Part shown: in pieces, positions 35,787-43,643 of the stretch
Position numbering within the stretch: position 1 is the first letter of the stretch
Layout of the letters: each line of letters opens with the position of its first letter
Assembly (NCBI GenBank): GCA_020859685.1
Contig: JAJBVT010000090.1
Coordinates: forward strand, 1 to 47,413
Source: Rikenellaceae bacterium
Lineage (GTDB): Bacteria > Bacteroidota > Bacteroidia > Bacteroidales > Rikenellaceae
Length of the DNA stretch: 47,413 nt
Reading direction: 5' to 3'
The notes under the pieces: model-generated
What the model was told of the DNA's origin: nothing
The model's database searches: none
Seen by the model: only the letters and a program-made list of their open reading frames with translations
Program-made: the position numbers and the translations under genes

Positions 35787-36692
35787 ATGAAAAGAATAGT
35801 TTATATCTTGACAATTCTCCTGCTGGCCTCCTGCGGCCGGCAGGAGGAATTTCACAACTCGGCTTCGTTTATCCTCGACAAACTTCATTCGCCGGACCGG
35901 GATTACGTGTTCGTAGCCTCCCACCGCGGTGACTGGCGCAACTTCCCGGAGAACTCGGCCAAAGCCGTTCAGTCGGTTATCGACATGGGTGCGGATATAG
36001 TCGAGATAGACATAATGCTCACCAAAGACAGCGTACTGGTCCTGAGCCACGACCGCACCCTCGACCGGGCCACCACCGGCCGGGGCCCCGTTTCGGATAT
36101 CACATATGACTCGCTGTCGAACCTGCGGCTTCGGCTGGGACACGGGCATCCCAGCCGCTACACTATTCCCACCCTCGAAGAGATTCTCTACCTGTGCAAG
36201 GACCGTATTCTGGTAAATATAGACAAGGGATTCGAGCACTACGACCTGGTTATGGAGATACTCGCCAAGACCGGCACCGCCGACCAGATAATTATTAAAA
36301 GTAACAAACCTCTCGAAGATGTGAGAGCGGTAACGGACCGGTACCCCGAGAAGATGCTGTATATGCCGATTATCGACTTCCGACGCAAGGATGCGGGAGA
36401 AATTCTAGAACAGTTCCTCGCCGGGGACGAGGTCCCTGTTGCGTACGAGGTGGTATGGCCGGTAATGATGCCCGAAGTCAGGCAGGCGATGCACCGGATA
36501 ATCGAAAGCGGCTCGCGGGTATGGACCAACTCGCTGTGGGACGATCTTTGCGGCGGATTGGAGGACGACTCGGCCCTCGAAGACCCCGAAGACGTCTACG
36601 GGGCGCACCTCGAGCTGGGCTCCACCATGATTCAGACCGACAGACCGCGCTTCCTGCTCGACTACCTGCGGTCCAAAGGGCGTCATAATTAG
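35787..36692 (+). CDS. Glycerophosphodiester phosphodiesterase-family lipoprotein
   Basis: GDPD enzymes cleave glycerophosphodiesters to glycerol-3-phosphate and an alcohol, using one metal ion in a TIM barrel. Lipobox LASC (Cys16) is followed by GRQEE. The core motif is intact: H46-R-G with PENS (54-57), metal ligands E73 and D75 in VEIDIML, and H88-D in SHDRTLDR. The C-terminus (GSRVWTNSLWDDL ... MIQTDRPRFLLDYL) is the normal GDPD ending. Length (301) suits the family. It is the last gene of the plus arm, 77 bases after the DUF4886 gene. A surface or periplasmic lipid-anchored GDPD beside a phosphodiester glycosidase and a nuclease suggests work on an extracellular phosphodiester polymer or on glycerophosphodiesters released from lipid. 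Confidence 0.95.
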   Translation: MKRIVYILTILLLASCGRQEEFHNSASFILDKLHSPDRDYVFVASHRGDWRNFPENSAKAVQSVIDMGADIVEIDIMLTKDSVLVLSHDRTLDRATTGRGPVSDITYDSLSNLRLRLGHGHPSRYTIPTLEEILYLCKDRILVNIDKGFEHYDLVMEILAKTGTADQIIIKSNKPLEDVRAVTDRYPEKMLYMPIIDFRRKDAGEILEQFLAGDEVPVAYEVVWPVMMPEVRQAMHRIIESGSRVWTNSLWDDLCGGLEDDSALEDPEDVYGAHLELGSTMIQTDRPRFLLDYLRSKGRHN

Positions 36693-36734
36693 TCCGAAGT
36701 AAGAGTCATCGAGATTGCCGCAAGCTAACAATCC

Positions 36735-36797
36735 CGCACCTTGGAGGTAGCCAACGGTAAAGGGCCACACTGCCCTTTACCGCTGCCTCCGGGTGCG
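36735..36797. terminator. Long inverted repeat between convergent genes, likely bidirectional terminator
   Basis: CGGTAAAGGGC (36755-36765) and GCCCTTTACCG (36772-36782) form a perfect 11-base stem with a 6-base loop. Outer arms GGAGGTAG/CTGCCTCC and CGCACC/GGGTGCG extend it imperfectly to about 63 bases. It sits 42 bases after the GDPD stop and is followed by ACTTTTAT, a weak U-run. Such length is unusual for a simple terminator, so a processed RNA structure is also possible. Confidence 0.6.
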
Positions 36798-36843
36798 ACT
36801 TTTATGGCCGGGCAGCCCGGTCACGGATATGCCACCCGCAAAA

Positions 36844-36949
36844 ATATTTACACTAAAATGAAAGTATGTCTGCAATGCAGAAGTGCGGCCCACCGGTCGG
36901 GGTGGCGATCCGCTAAAAATAAGTAGCGTAAAATAATTGTAAATGTTAC
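36844..36949. repeat. Intergenic repeat, copy 1
   Basis: About 105 bases resemble 46981-47084. Shared blocks include GTGCGGC, CGGGGTGGCG and CCGCTAAAAA, with CAATGC just before the first block. The 36693-37177 gap between convergent genes otherwise holds only the long inverted repeat. On the minus strand both copies can encode RTSAL(Q/K)TYF, with mostly synonymous differences between them. No start codon and signal convincing enough to call a gene was seen. Confidence 0.6.
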
Positions 36950-37177
36950 CAAATATAATAGAGCACACTTATTATTAACTGCGATATCCCGACGTGCCCT
37001 GCTCGACCTCATGGCCTCGAACCTACAACCTGCGCAAGCGGCAATTCCGCCTACAATTTTATAGCCGCCCAATTGAATATCCCGTCGGTAAAGCCCGCGA
37101 ATCTATAATCCATACGGTGGTTTGAATAAGTAGGCCAAATAATTACGGTCCGGTAAGATAGTCGTGCTTTCGGTTAA

Positions 37178-37945
37178 TTATTCTATTTCTTCCAGTATTT
37201 GGGTTTGCAGGAGCTTGCCTTTATCATTTTTGCGCTCCATTTTCACAAGGCCTATTTCCGGCGAATACCATTCGGCCACATGTTCGGTGGATGTATTTTT
37301 CATAAAACCGAATTCATGCCTTGCCACGAACTGGTATGTAATTTTGTAACACGGGAATGTTCCCGCAGGGGTCTCGACTTGTTCGTAAGACTCCACCTTT
37401 TTGTTCCGGTAACCGTAAGTAAACGCGGTGGAAGCATTCACTAAACCAGAGCTTACCGTTGTAGTCAGCTCCATCGTAGTAGCATCGTCGAACTCCATCC
37501 CCGCTTCGAGCATGGCGGGAAGCGCTGTGGCGGACTGGGTTGTTATCTCCATTGAACCGGCACCTCCGCCTCTGCCCGATGCCATGCTTGCCGCAAGCAT
37601 ACTCGAACTCTCGAGGAAATTTTTTATATAAACGGTATCCATAGCGTACTTGTACCGCAAATTCTGGATATCCTCCAACATGGCCGGAGGAAAGTTCCCC
37701 TCGAAAATATTACTCTCTACACGCATCTGCACGATAAGCGAATCCGGATAGGATTCTTTCTCTACAACCGTATAACTTACCCATAAGGGATCGTTCACGC
37801 CCCTGATTTTTTCCGGTTTTCCCTTTCCGTCATAAAACCGATATAGCAGGGTTTGACCCTCCTGGGTCGGAAGGAAGGGGGCGGACTGGCAAAATCCAAG
37901 CAAAGGCAAAACGATGCAGATTAAGGTACAGATTAACTTTTTCAT
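37178..37945 (-). CDS. Secreted TapB/DUF3108-like protein
   Basis: A 255-residue protein with a signal peptide (MKKLICTLICIVLPLLGFCQS) and a beta-rich mature region. The pattern FLPTQEGQTLLYRFYDGKGK near the N-terminus, TPAGTFPCYKITYQF in the middle and AEWYSPEIGLVKMERKNDKGKL near the end is that of the TapB/DUF3108 family common in Bacteroidetes. A Gly/Met/Ala-rich loop (SGRGGGAGS) interrupts the middle. Members have no established enzyme activity; they are thought to be periplasmic or envelope proteins. It is monocistronic and convergent with the GDPD gene. A -7 box (TACTTTTG on the minus strand, 37977-37984) lies 32 bases upstream without a clear -33. Confidence 0.8.
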   Translation of the reverse strand: MKKLICTLICIVLPLLGFCQSAPFLPTQEGQTLLYRFYDGKGKPEKIRGVNDPLWVSYTVVEKESYPDSLIVQMRVESNIFEGNFPPAMLEDIQNLRYKYAMDTVYIKNFLESSSMLAASMASGRGGGAGSMEITTQSATALPAMLEAGMEFDDATTMELTTTVSSGLVNASTAFTYGYRNKKVESYEQVETPAGTFPCYKITYQFVARHEFGFMKNTSTEHVAEWYSPEIGLVKMERKNDKGKLLQTQILEEIE

Positions 37946-37976
37946 ATAATTATTTTTAATATAGTTTCCCGATTTT

Positions 37977-37984
37977 CAAAAGTA
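37977..37984 (-). promoter_or_regulatory. Candidate -7 box of the TapB-like gene (TACTTTTG)
   Basis: Exact match to TAnnTTTG on the minus strand, with a leader of about 25 bases expected. No TTTG at the proper upstream distance. Confidence 0.4.
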
Positions 37985-38209
37985 TGTAGCCGAATCCTAT
38001 TAATAACATTATCCGGGTTGAGTAATTGTTAATCATCACTCCGTCGCCGCAAAATATATTCCCGCCGAAAGGTATGGGTAAATTGCGGCACTCCGTGACG
38101 GACATCACGAATTACCCCCCCCTCGAATTGAAAGTGTACCTGCGGCTAAAGCAAAATAACAAGTTCGATGCTTTAGTGCCACCATCCTCCATATTTCGGA
38201 GATTATATA

Positions 38210-38217
38210 TACTTTTG
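38210..38217 (+). promoter_or_regulatory. Candidate -7 box of trpS (TACTTTTG)
   Basis: Exact match to TAnnTTTG in the 333-base gap before trpS. No good -33 partner, and the transcript leader would be about 80 bases. The rest of the gap (37946-38278) shows no ORF; no tryptophan-leader peptide or attenuator was recognised. Confidence 0.4.
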
Positions 38218-38302
38218 CGCTGTTGTTCTTTGTGTATATTGCGGGGACGGCCCGGGTCGGACACTACCCCATCCGGACATGGAACAGAAGAAAACAGTAA
38301 AG

Positions 38303-39292
38303 ATGAAAACAGTAGTAAGCGGTATTCGCCCCACGGGCCAGCTCCACCTCGGAAATTATTTCGGCGCGTTGAAGAACTTCGTCAAGATGCAGCACGATGC
38401 CCGCTGCTATTTCTTCATTGCCGACTACCATTCGCTCACCACCCACCCCGACCCTGAGCACCTGCACGGCAATGTGGAGAACGCCCTTGCGGAGTACCTT
38501 GCCGCCGGGCTCAATCCCGAGGTGGCGACTATCTACGTTCAGAGCGACCTGCCGCAGACCGCCGAGCTGTCGCTGCTGATGAGTATGCACGCCTACGTCG
38601 GAGAGCTGGAGAGGACCGCCTCGTTCAAGGAAAAAGTCCGCAAACACCCGGAGAACGTAAACGCGGGTCTGCTCTGCTACCCGGTACTGATGGCCTCCGA
38701 CATACTAATCCACCGGGCGGATTTCGTCCCTGTCGGGAAGGACCAGGAGCAGCATCTGGAAATGACCCGTAAATTCGCACGCCGTTTCAACACCATTTAC
38801 GGCGTCGAGTACTTCCCGGAGAGCATGCCTTACAATTTCGGGCAGGAACTTACAAAGGTTCCCGGACTGGACGGTAGCGGCAAGATGGGCAAAAGCGAAG
38901 GCAACGGCATCTACCTGGCCGACTCGGACGAGGTTATCCGCAAGAAGGTAATGAAGGCCGTAACCGACCAGGGCCCTATGGAGCCTAACCAGCCGATGGC
39001 GGAGCCCATCGCCAATATTTTCACCATCATGCAGATAGTCTCGTCGGATGATACCTACCGGTATTTCCTCGACCGGTATAACGCCTGCGAAATCCGTTAC
39101 GGCGATATGAAAAAACAACTTGCCGAAGATATTATAAAGGTAGTCGCGCCCATCCGCGAAAGAATATCGGAGATAAAATCCCGTGAAGGATATCTCCGTG
39201 AGGTGGTAATCGCAGGAGCGGAACGGGCACGCAAAAGCGCCGATGAGACAATACGGACAGTAAGGGAAATAATGGGTATTAAGCCATTCTAA
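38303..39292 (+). CDS. trpS: Tryptophanyl-tRNA synthetase
   Basis: Class I aminoacyl-tRNA synthetase that charges tRNA-Trp. The ATG at 38303 gives MKTVVSGIRPTGQLHLGNYFGA, the usual family N-terminus; an ATG at 38279 would add eight residues (MEQKKTVK). The HIGH motif appears as HLGN and the KMSKS motif as KMGKS at residue 194, both normal variants for TrpRS. LMASDILIHRADFVPVGKDQEQHLEM and the C-terminal helix bundle are standard. The length of 330 residues is normal. It is monocistronic. A weak 6-base hairpin (39326-39343) downstream lacks a U-run. Confidence 0.97.
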   Translation: MKTVVSGIRPTGQLHLGNYFGALKNFVKMQHDARCYFFIADYHSLTTHPDPEHLHGNVENALAEYLAAGLNPEVATIYVQSDLPQTAELSLLMSMHAYVGELERTASFKEKVRKHPENVNAGLLCYPVLMASDILIHRADFVPVGKDQEQHLEMTRKFARRFNTIYGVEYFPESMPYNFGQELTKVPGLDGSGKMGKSEGNGIYLADSDEVIRKKVMKAVTDQGPMEPNQPMAEPIANIFTIMQIVSSDDTYRYFLDRYNACEIRYGDMKKQLAEDIIKVVAPIRERISEIKSREGYLREVVIAGAERARKSADETIRTVREIMGIKPF

Positions 39293-39389
39293 AAAACAGA
39301 TGGCTGGACGGGCAGAGGGCCGGATGGGACCTGTAAGGGTCCCTGAAGCAGGCTCAAGGCTGGGCCGGTGTATTGTGAGCCGGTGGCGG

Positions 39390-39424
39390 TGGACTTTGGA
39401 CAGTGAACTGTGGATAGTGACCGG
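39390..39424. repeat. Degenerate heptamer tandem repeat, consensus TGGACAG
   Basis: Five consecutive seven-base units in the trpS-clc gap: TGGACTT, TGGACAG, TGAACTG, TGGATAG and TGACCGG. No coding function is seen. Short tandem heptamers occur between genes in several bacteria; copy number may vary between strains. Confidence 0.6.
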
Positions 39425-39565
39425 GTACACATTCCGGTAAATTATTCCACCATTTCATGACTGCTCCAAAATTTGTAAATTCGTTATCCCACAATACGAA
39501 CCGCCGCAAGGGCGAAGGCGTTTAAAAACAGGTAACAGTTCCGTGAAGTGAAAACCGAAGCACCG

Positions 39566-41341
39566 ATGAAAAGAGCCGAGATAGTTTACCGCTATCTTAT
39601 GCTCCTTACAAAGCGCCTGACTGATAAGCAGTTGATGCTTATTTTGGCTATCGTCGTCGGTCTGCTGGCCGGGTTCGGCACCTATGTCTTCGAGAGCCTG
39701 CTCCACGGCATAAAGCACGCTCTTGTAAGCTGGTTCCGCGCCGACGAGGCCAGCTTGCTCTATTTTATCTACCCGGGGGTGGGTATAGTGCTGGCCTCAC
39801 TTTTCGTGCGGTATATCGTAAAGGATAATATTTCGGAGGGGGTAACCCGCGTGCTGTACGCAATGTCGCGGACTGGGTCGCGTATCCGGCCGCATAACTG
39901 CTACACATCCATTATCGGCGGGGCCACCACCATCGGTTTCGGGGGTTCGGTAGGTCCGGAGGCCCCAATCGTGCTGACAGGCGCGGCCATCGGGTCGAAC
40001 ATCGGCAAGTTCATGCGGATGAATTACAAGCATATCACTACGCTTCTGGGGTGCGGCGCGGCGGCGGCAATAGCTGCAATATTCAAGGCGCCCATAACGG
40101 GGCTGGTGTTCGTTATGGAGATACTGATGCTCGAAATCACGATGGCCTCCATCACCCCGCTGCTGATATCGTCGGTCTCCGCTACCACACTTATATTTAT
40201 CCTCAAGGGCTTCGACCCTATACTCGAAATAACGGGGGTCGAGACATTCGACCTGCGCAACATTCCGATGTATATAGCCCTCGGGCTGACGTGCGGCCTG
40301 ATATCGTACTACTTCACCTCGGTCAACTCCTCCATCGGAGAGAGGTTCCGCACACTCGACCGGCAATATAAGCGGTGGATAGCGGGAGGTGCAATCCTCG
40401 GCCTGCTGATATTCCTATTCCCGCCCCTCTACGGCGAGGGGTACGATTCGTTCACCGACCTGATGCACGGCCGTATCGACAACCTGTTCAACAACTCGCT
40501 GTTCTATAAATATAAGGACATCCCGTGGGTAATTATTATCTACCTTGCGGCGATTCTGTTTTTTAAAGTTATCGCGATGGCCTCCACCAACGCCGCAGGC
40601 GGGGTCGGGGGAACGTTCGCCCCGTCGCTGTTCGTTGGAGCGTTCACCGGCGGCCTGATGGCCTACACGTCCAACACCATGCTGGGTATGGACCTGCCCA
40701 TAATCAATTTCACCCTCGTGGGTATGGCCGGGGTGATGGCCGGGGTGATGAAGGCCCCGCTGACATCGATATTCCTTATCGCGGAACTCTCCAACGGTTA
40801 CGGGCTGTTTATCCCGCTGATGCTCGTTACTGCCGTCTCGTTCGTGCTGAGTTACTACTTCGATCCCTATTCCATTTACACCAAGAAGCTCGACCAGCGC
40901 GGCGAACTGCTTACCCATAACAAAGACCGCTCGGTGCTCGTCTTTCTCAACCTTCGTGAGTTGATGGAGACCGATTTTTACGAACTCGACGAGAACGCAA
41001 CCCTGGGCGACGTGGTGAAGCTCATCTCCACCGTCCGCCGGAATATATTCCCCGTGGTAAGCCCAGAGGGTGTGTTGATGGGGCTGGTGCAGCTCGACGA
41101 CCTGCGGGCGGATATGTTCAGCCCCGAGAAATACCCTACCCCCGTGGACCGTTATATGATTCCTCCGATGGACCGTATCCTGCCCCACGAGCAGATACAG
41201 AGCGTACTCGAAAAGTTCGAGGAGACCAAAGCGTGGATGCTGCCCGTGGTCGATAAGGATAACCGGTACCTCGGGTTCATCTCCAAATCGCGAATCCTGG
41301 CCGCCTACCGCCAGCAACTGGTGGAAATCAGCGAAACCTGA
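39566..41341 (+). CDS. ClC-family chloride channel/antiporter with CBS domains
   Basis: Inner-membrane voltage-gated ClC family protein that moves chloride or a similar anion, as a channel or proton antiporter. The ATG at 39566 (MKRAEIVYRYLMLL) is preferred to a GTG at 39548. About ten hydrophobic helices are visible. The anion-filter motifs are GGSVGPEAP and GGVGGTFAPSLFVGAFTGG. LGCGAAAAIAAIFKAPITGLVFVMEIL is the characteristic helix-F region. A C-terminal cytosolic CBS pair follows (ATLGDVVKLISTVRRNIFPVV ... YMIPPMDRILPHEQIQSVLEKFEETKAWMLPVVD). Length (591) fits ClC plus CBS. In the proton-glutamate position, GPEAP keeps the gating glutamate; whether it is a channel or an exchanger cannot be told. 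Confidence 0.95.
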   Translation: MKRAEIVYRYLMLLTKRLTDKQLMLILAIVVGLLAGFGTYVFESLLHGIKHALVSWFRADEASLLYFIYPGVGIVLASLFVRYIVKDNISEGVTRVLYAMSRTGSRIRPHNCYTSIIGGATTIGFGGSVGPEAPIVLTGAAIGSNIGKFMRMNYKHITTLLGCGAAAAIAAIFKAPITGLVFVMEILMLEITMASITPLLISSVSATTLIFILKGFDPILEITGVETFDLRNIPMYIALGLTCGLISYYFTSVNSSIGERFRTLDRQYKRWIAGGAILGLLIFLFPPLYGEGYDSFTDLMHGRIDNLFNNSLFYKYKDIPWVIIIYLAAILFFKVIAMASTNAAGGVGGTFAPSLFVGAFTGGLMAYTSNTMLGMDLPIINFTLVGMAGVMAGVMKAPLTSIFLIAELSNGYGLFIPLMLVTAVSFVLSYYFDPYSIYTKKLDQRGELLTHNKDRSVLVFLNLRELMETDFYELDENATLGDVVKLISTVRRNIFPVVSPEGVLMGLVQLDDLRADMFSPEKYPTPVDRYMIPPMDRILPHEQIQSVLEKFEETKAWMLPVVDKDNRYLGFISKSRILAAYRQQLVEISET

Positions 41342-41466
41342 CCTACGTACCCAAGGAATTAATATTTACTTTTTTCCGGGCCCTTCCGGTAATTCCCGGG
41401 CTTCGGCAAAAATCTGAAGACAAAACTCGGCACAGTACAAAATTTGCATAAATATACAGAAACCGC

Positions 41467-41498
41467 TTTCAGGTGCCGGGGTTTATTTTGTAAATTTG
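41467..41498 (+). promoter_or_regulatory. MATE-operon promoter (TTTC-N20-TAAATTTG)
   Basis: TTTC (41467-41470, 3/4 match to TTTG) lies exactly 20 bases before TAAATTTG (41491-41498, full match to TAnnTTTG). The start would be about 40 bases before ATG 41541. This rules out the upstream start at 41496. Confidence 0.65.
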
Positions 41499-41540
41499 CC
41501 GGGTTGTTTCCGGGAGGGTCCCGGGATTAAAAAAGAGGAT

Positions 41541-42899
41541 ATGGCAATTAAGACGGACACCACATTACTGGGTACCGAAAAAGTCTCGACGCTGCTGCTT
41601 CGTTACGTGATTCCATCGATAATCGCAATGACGGCATCGTCTATCTATAATATCGCGGACAGTGTATTCATAGGCCACGGGGTGGGCCCGTTGGCCATCT
41701 CGGGGCTGGCGATTACCTTGCCGCTGATGAACCTCTCGGCCGCTTTCGGAGCGATGGTGGGTATCGGGGCGTCGTCGCTCCTCTCAATCAAGCTCGGCCA
41801 GAACGACAGGGCCAGCGCCGGGGCCATACTCGGGAATACGGTTCTCATGAACCTTATAATCGGCTTCCTTTTCGGGGCGGTGTGCCTGCTCTTCCTCGAC
41901 AATATACTAACCCTGTTCGGGGCAAGCGACCAGACCCTTCCATACGCCCGCGACTATATGCGGATAATCCTGTTCGGAAACATCTTCACGCATCTCTATC
42001 TGGGACTGAACAATACCCTCCGTGCTGCGGGTTACCCGCAGCGTTCCATGACCATAATGCTCATAGCCATCGTGCTGAACTGCATCCTCGACGTCGTGTT
42101 CATCTTCGTCTTCAAATGGGGAATACAGGGGGCAGCGTGGGCGACGGTGATTGCTCAGGCACTCGCGATGGTACTCGAATTGGTCCATTTTTCCAACCCG
42201 AAGTACGAGGTCCATTTCAGCCGCAGTATTTTCCGCCTGCGCAGGAAGATAATCAACGGCATCCTCTCCATCGGGATGGCTCCGTTCCTTATGAATATCA
42301 GCGCAAGTATAGTGGTGATTTTCATAAACAACGCCCTTAACCGCCACGGCGGCGACTACTATGTTGGAGCCTACGGTATCGTAAACCGGGTAGCGCTGAT
42401 ATTCCTGATGATAGTTTTCGGTCTGAATCAGGGCATGCAGCCCATCGTGGGCTATAACTACGGTGCTAAGAAGTTCGACCGGATGAAGAAGGCCCTCACG
42501 ATGGTGATAATCGCCGCGATGACCGTTATGACGTTCAGCTTCCTGCTTTGTACCCTTTTCCCTGACCTTATAACCAAAGTATTTACAAAAGATAGGGAAC
42601 TTATGGAGATAGCCCGGCCTGCCATCCGGCTGGTGTTCCTGATGTTCCCCATCGTCGGGTACCAGATTGTGGTTACCAACTTTTTCCAGTCCATTGGCAA
42701 CGCGAAGGTGGCCATCCTGCTCTCGCTTACCCGGCAATTGATATTCCTGCTGCCGCTGCTTATAATTCTGCCGGGGATATACGGTGCGACCGGGGTCTGG
42801 ATGAGTATACCCATAGCCGACTTTTTATCCACATTCCTCGCCGTGATTATGATGGTAAGGCAGTTCCGGATATTCCGCAAACAGAACATTCAAATCTGA
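41541..42899 (+). CDS. MATE-family multidrug/toxin efflux transporter
   Basis: Inner-membrane cation-coupled exporter with twelve predicted TM helices in two matching halves (MatE domains). The ATG at 41541 is chosen: AAAGAGGAT just upstream is Shine-Dalgarno-like, the promoter -7 box ends at 41498, and the start at 41496 is a TTG with a charged leader. Family signs include TLLLRYVIPSIIAMTASSIYNIADSVFIG at the first helix, ISGLAITLPLMN, LNNTLRAAGYPQRSM between TM4 and 5, and GLNQGMQPIVGYNYGAKKFDRMKKAL between TM8 and 9. At 452 residues the length is normal. It is followed after 4 bases by the cytidylate-kinase-like gene. Substrate unknown. Confidence 0.95.
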   Translation: MAIKTDTTLLGTEKVSTLLLRYVIPSIIAMTASSIYNIADSVFIGHGVGPLAISGLAITLPLMNLSAAFGAMVGIGASSLLSIKLGQNDRASAGAILGNTVLMNLIIGFLFGAVCLLFLDNILTLFGASDQTLPYARDYMRIILFGNIFTHLYLGLNNTLRAAGYPQRSMTIMLIAIVLNCILDVVFIFVFKWGIQGAAWATVIAQALAMVLELVHFSNPKYEVHFSRSIFRLRRKIINGILSIGMAPFLMNISASIVVIFINNALNRHGGDYYVGAYGIVNRVALIFLMIVFGLNQGMQPIVGYNYGAKKFDRMKKALTMVIIAAMTVMTFSFLLCTLFPDLITKVFTKDRELMEIARPAIRLVFLMFPIVGYQIVVTNFFQSIGNAKVAILLSLTRQLIFLLPLLIILPGIYGATGVWMSIPIADFLSTFLAVIMMVRQFRIFRKQNIQI

Positions 42900-42903
42900 A
42901 GTT

Positions 42904-43503
42904 ATGGAAAAGAAGATAGTTATAACGCTCGGACGCCAGTACGGAAGCGGCGGAAGGCTGGTCGGCCTGAAACTTGCCGAGAGCCTCGGTATCGGATTCT
43001 ACGACCGTAAACTTATCGACGAGGCGGCCCGTAACAGCGGCCTGCATGCCGACTTCTTCGAGCAAAAGGACGAGCAGGCACCCACCGGACTTCTGCACGC
43101 ACTCTCGGTAGGTTTCGGGTTCAATACCGGTTTCTCGCAGGAGGCGCTGTTCAAAATTCAGTCGGATACTATAAAGGAGGTGGCCGGCAGGGAGTCGTGC
43201 GTTATAGTCGGCCGGTGTGCCGATTATGTACTCCGTGAGACGGAAGGCTGTTTCAACGTTTTTATCCACTGTCCGGACGACCTGCGGATACACCGCGTAT
43301 CCGAACGAAACGGCATCACGGAGAAAGAGGCTTCCGAACGCATCGCACGCATCGACAAAACCCGGGCGGCATACTACGATTTCTACACCGACAAGACATG
43401 GGGCCAATCCCGCTCATATCACCTATCCATAGACTCGTCAGTCCTCGGAATCGAAGGGACGGCTGAGTTTATCGAAAATATTATCCGGACGGCAGGAAAA
43501 TAG
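42904..43503 (+). CDS. Cytidylate kinase-like family protein
   Basis: A 199-residue P-loop protein of the cytidylate-kinase-2 type (AAA_26). The nucleotide-binding region reads ITLGRQYGSGGRLVGLKLAESLGIGFYDRKLIDEAA, and the later part has ESCVIVGRCADYVL, FIHCPDDLRIHRVSERNGI and RIARIDKTRAAYYDFYTDKTWGQSRSYHLSIDSS. This family is distinct from the essential CMP kinase Cmk; its substrate is not established. It is cotranscribed with the MATE gene (4-base gap), but a functional link is not clear. No other domain is visible. Confidence 0.9.
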   Translation: MEKKIVITLGRQYGSGGRLVGLKLAESLGIGFYDRKLIDEAARNSGLHADFFEQKDEQAPTGLLHALSVGFGFNTGFSQEALFKIQSDTIKEVAGRESCVIVGRCADYVLRETEGCFNVFIHCPDDLRIHRVSERNGITEKEASERIARIDKTRAAYYDFYTDKTWGQSRSYHLSIDSSVLGIEGTAEFIENIIRTAGK

Positions 43504-43536
43504 ATATCCCGATACTGTTAGGTTGCTACACATCCG

Positions 43537-43580
43537 ACGCCCGCAACAGCAGAGACTGCAATTTTGAGACCTTCGGGCGT
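43537..43580. terminator. Possible hairpin between convergent genes
   Basis: ACGCCCG (43537-43543) and CGGGCGT (43574-43580) could pair around a 30-base loop in the 140-base gap between the cytidylate-kinase-like and tamL genes. The loop is long and the U-run is poor, so this is a weak call. Confidence 0.25.
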
Positions 43581-43643
43581 TCAATGCGCCTCCACGCAAT
43601 ACTTAGGCGTGCGTATAATCCATATTTTATCCGATACCAGCAA

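Noticed and set aside
39326-39343. GGGACC/GGTCCC hairpin after trpS as a terminator
   Set aside because: Only a 6-base stem, with no U-run on either strand.
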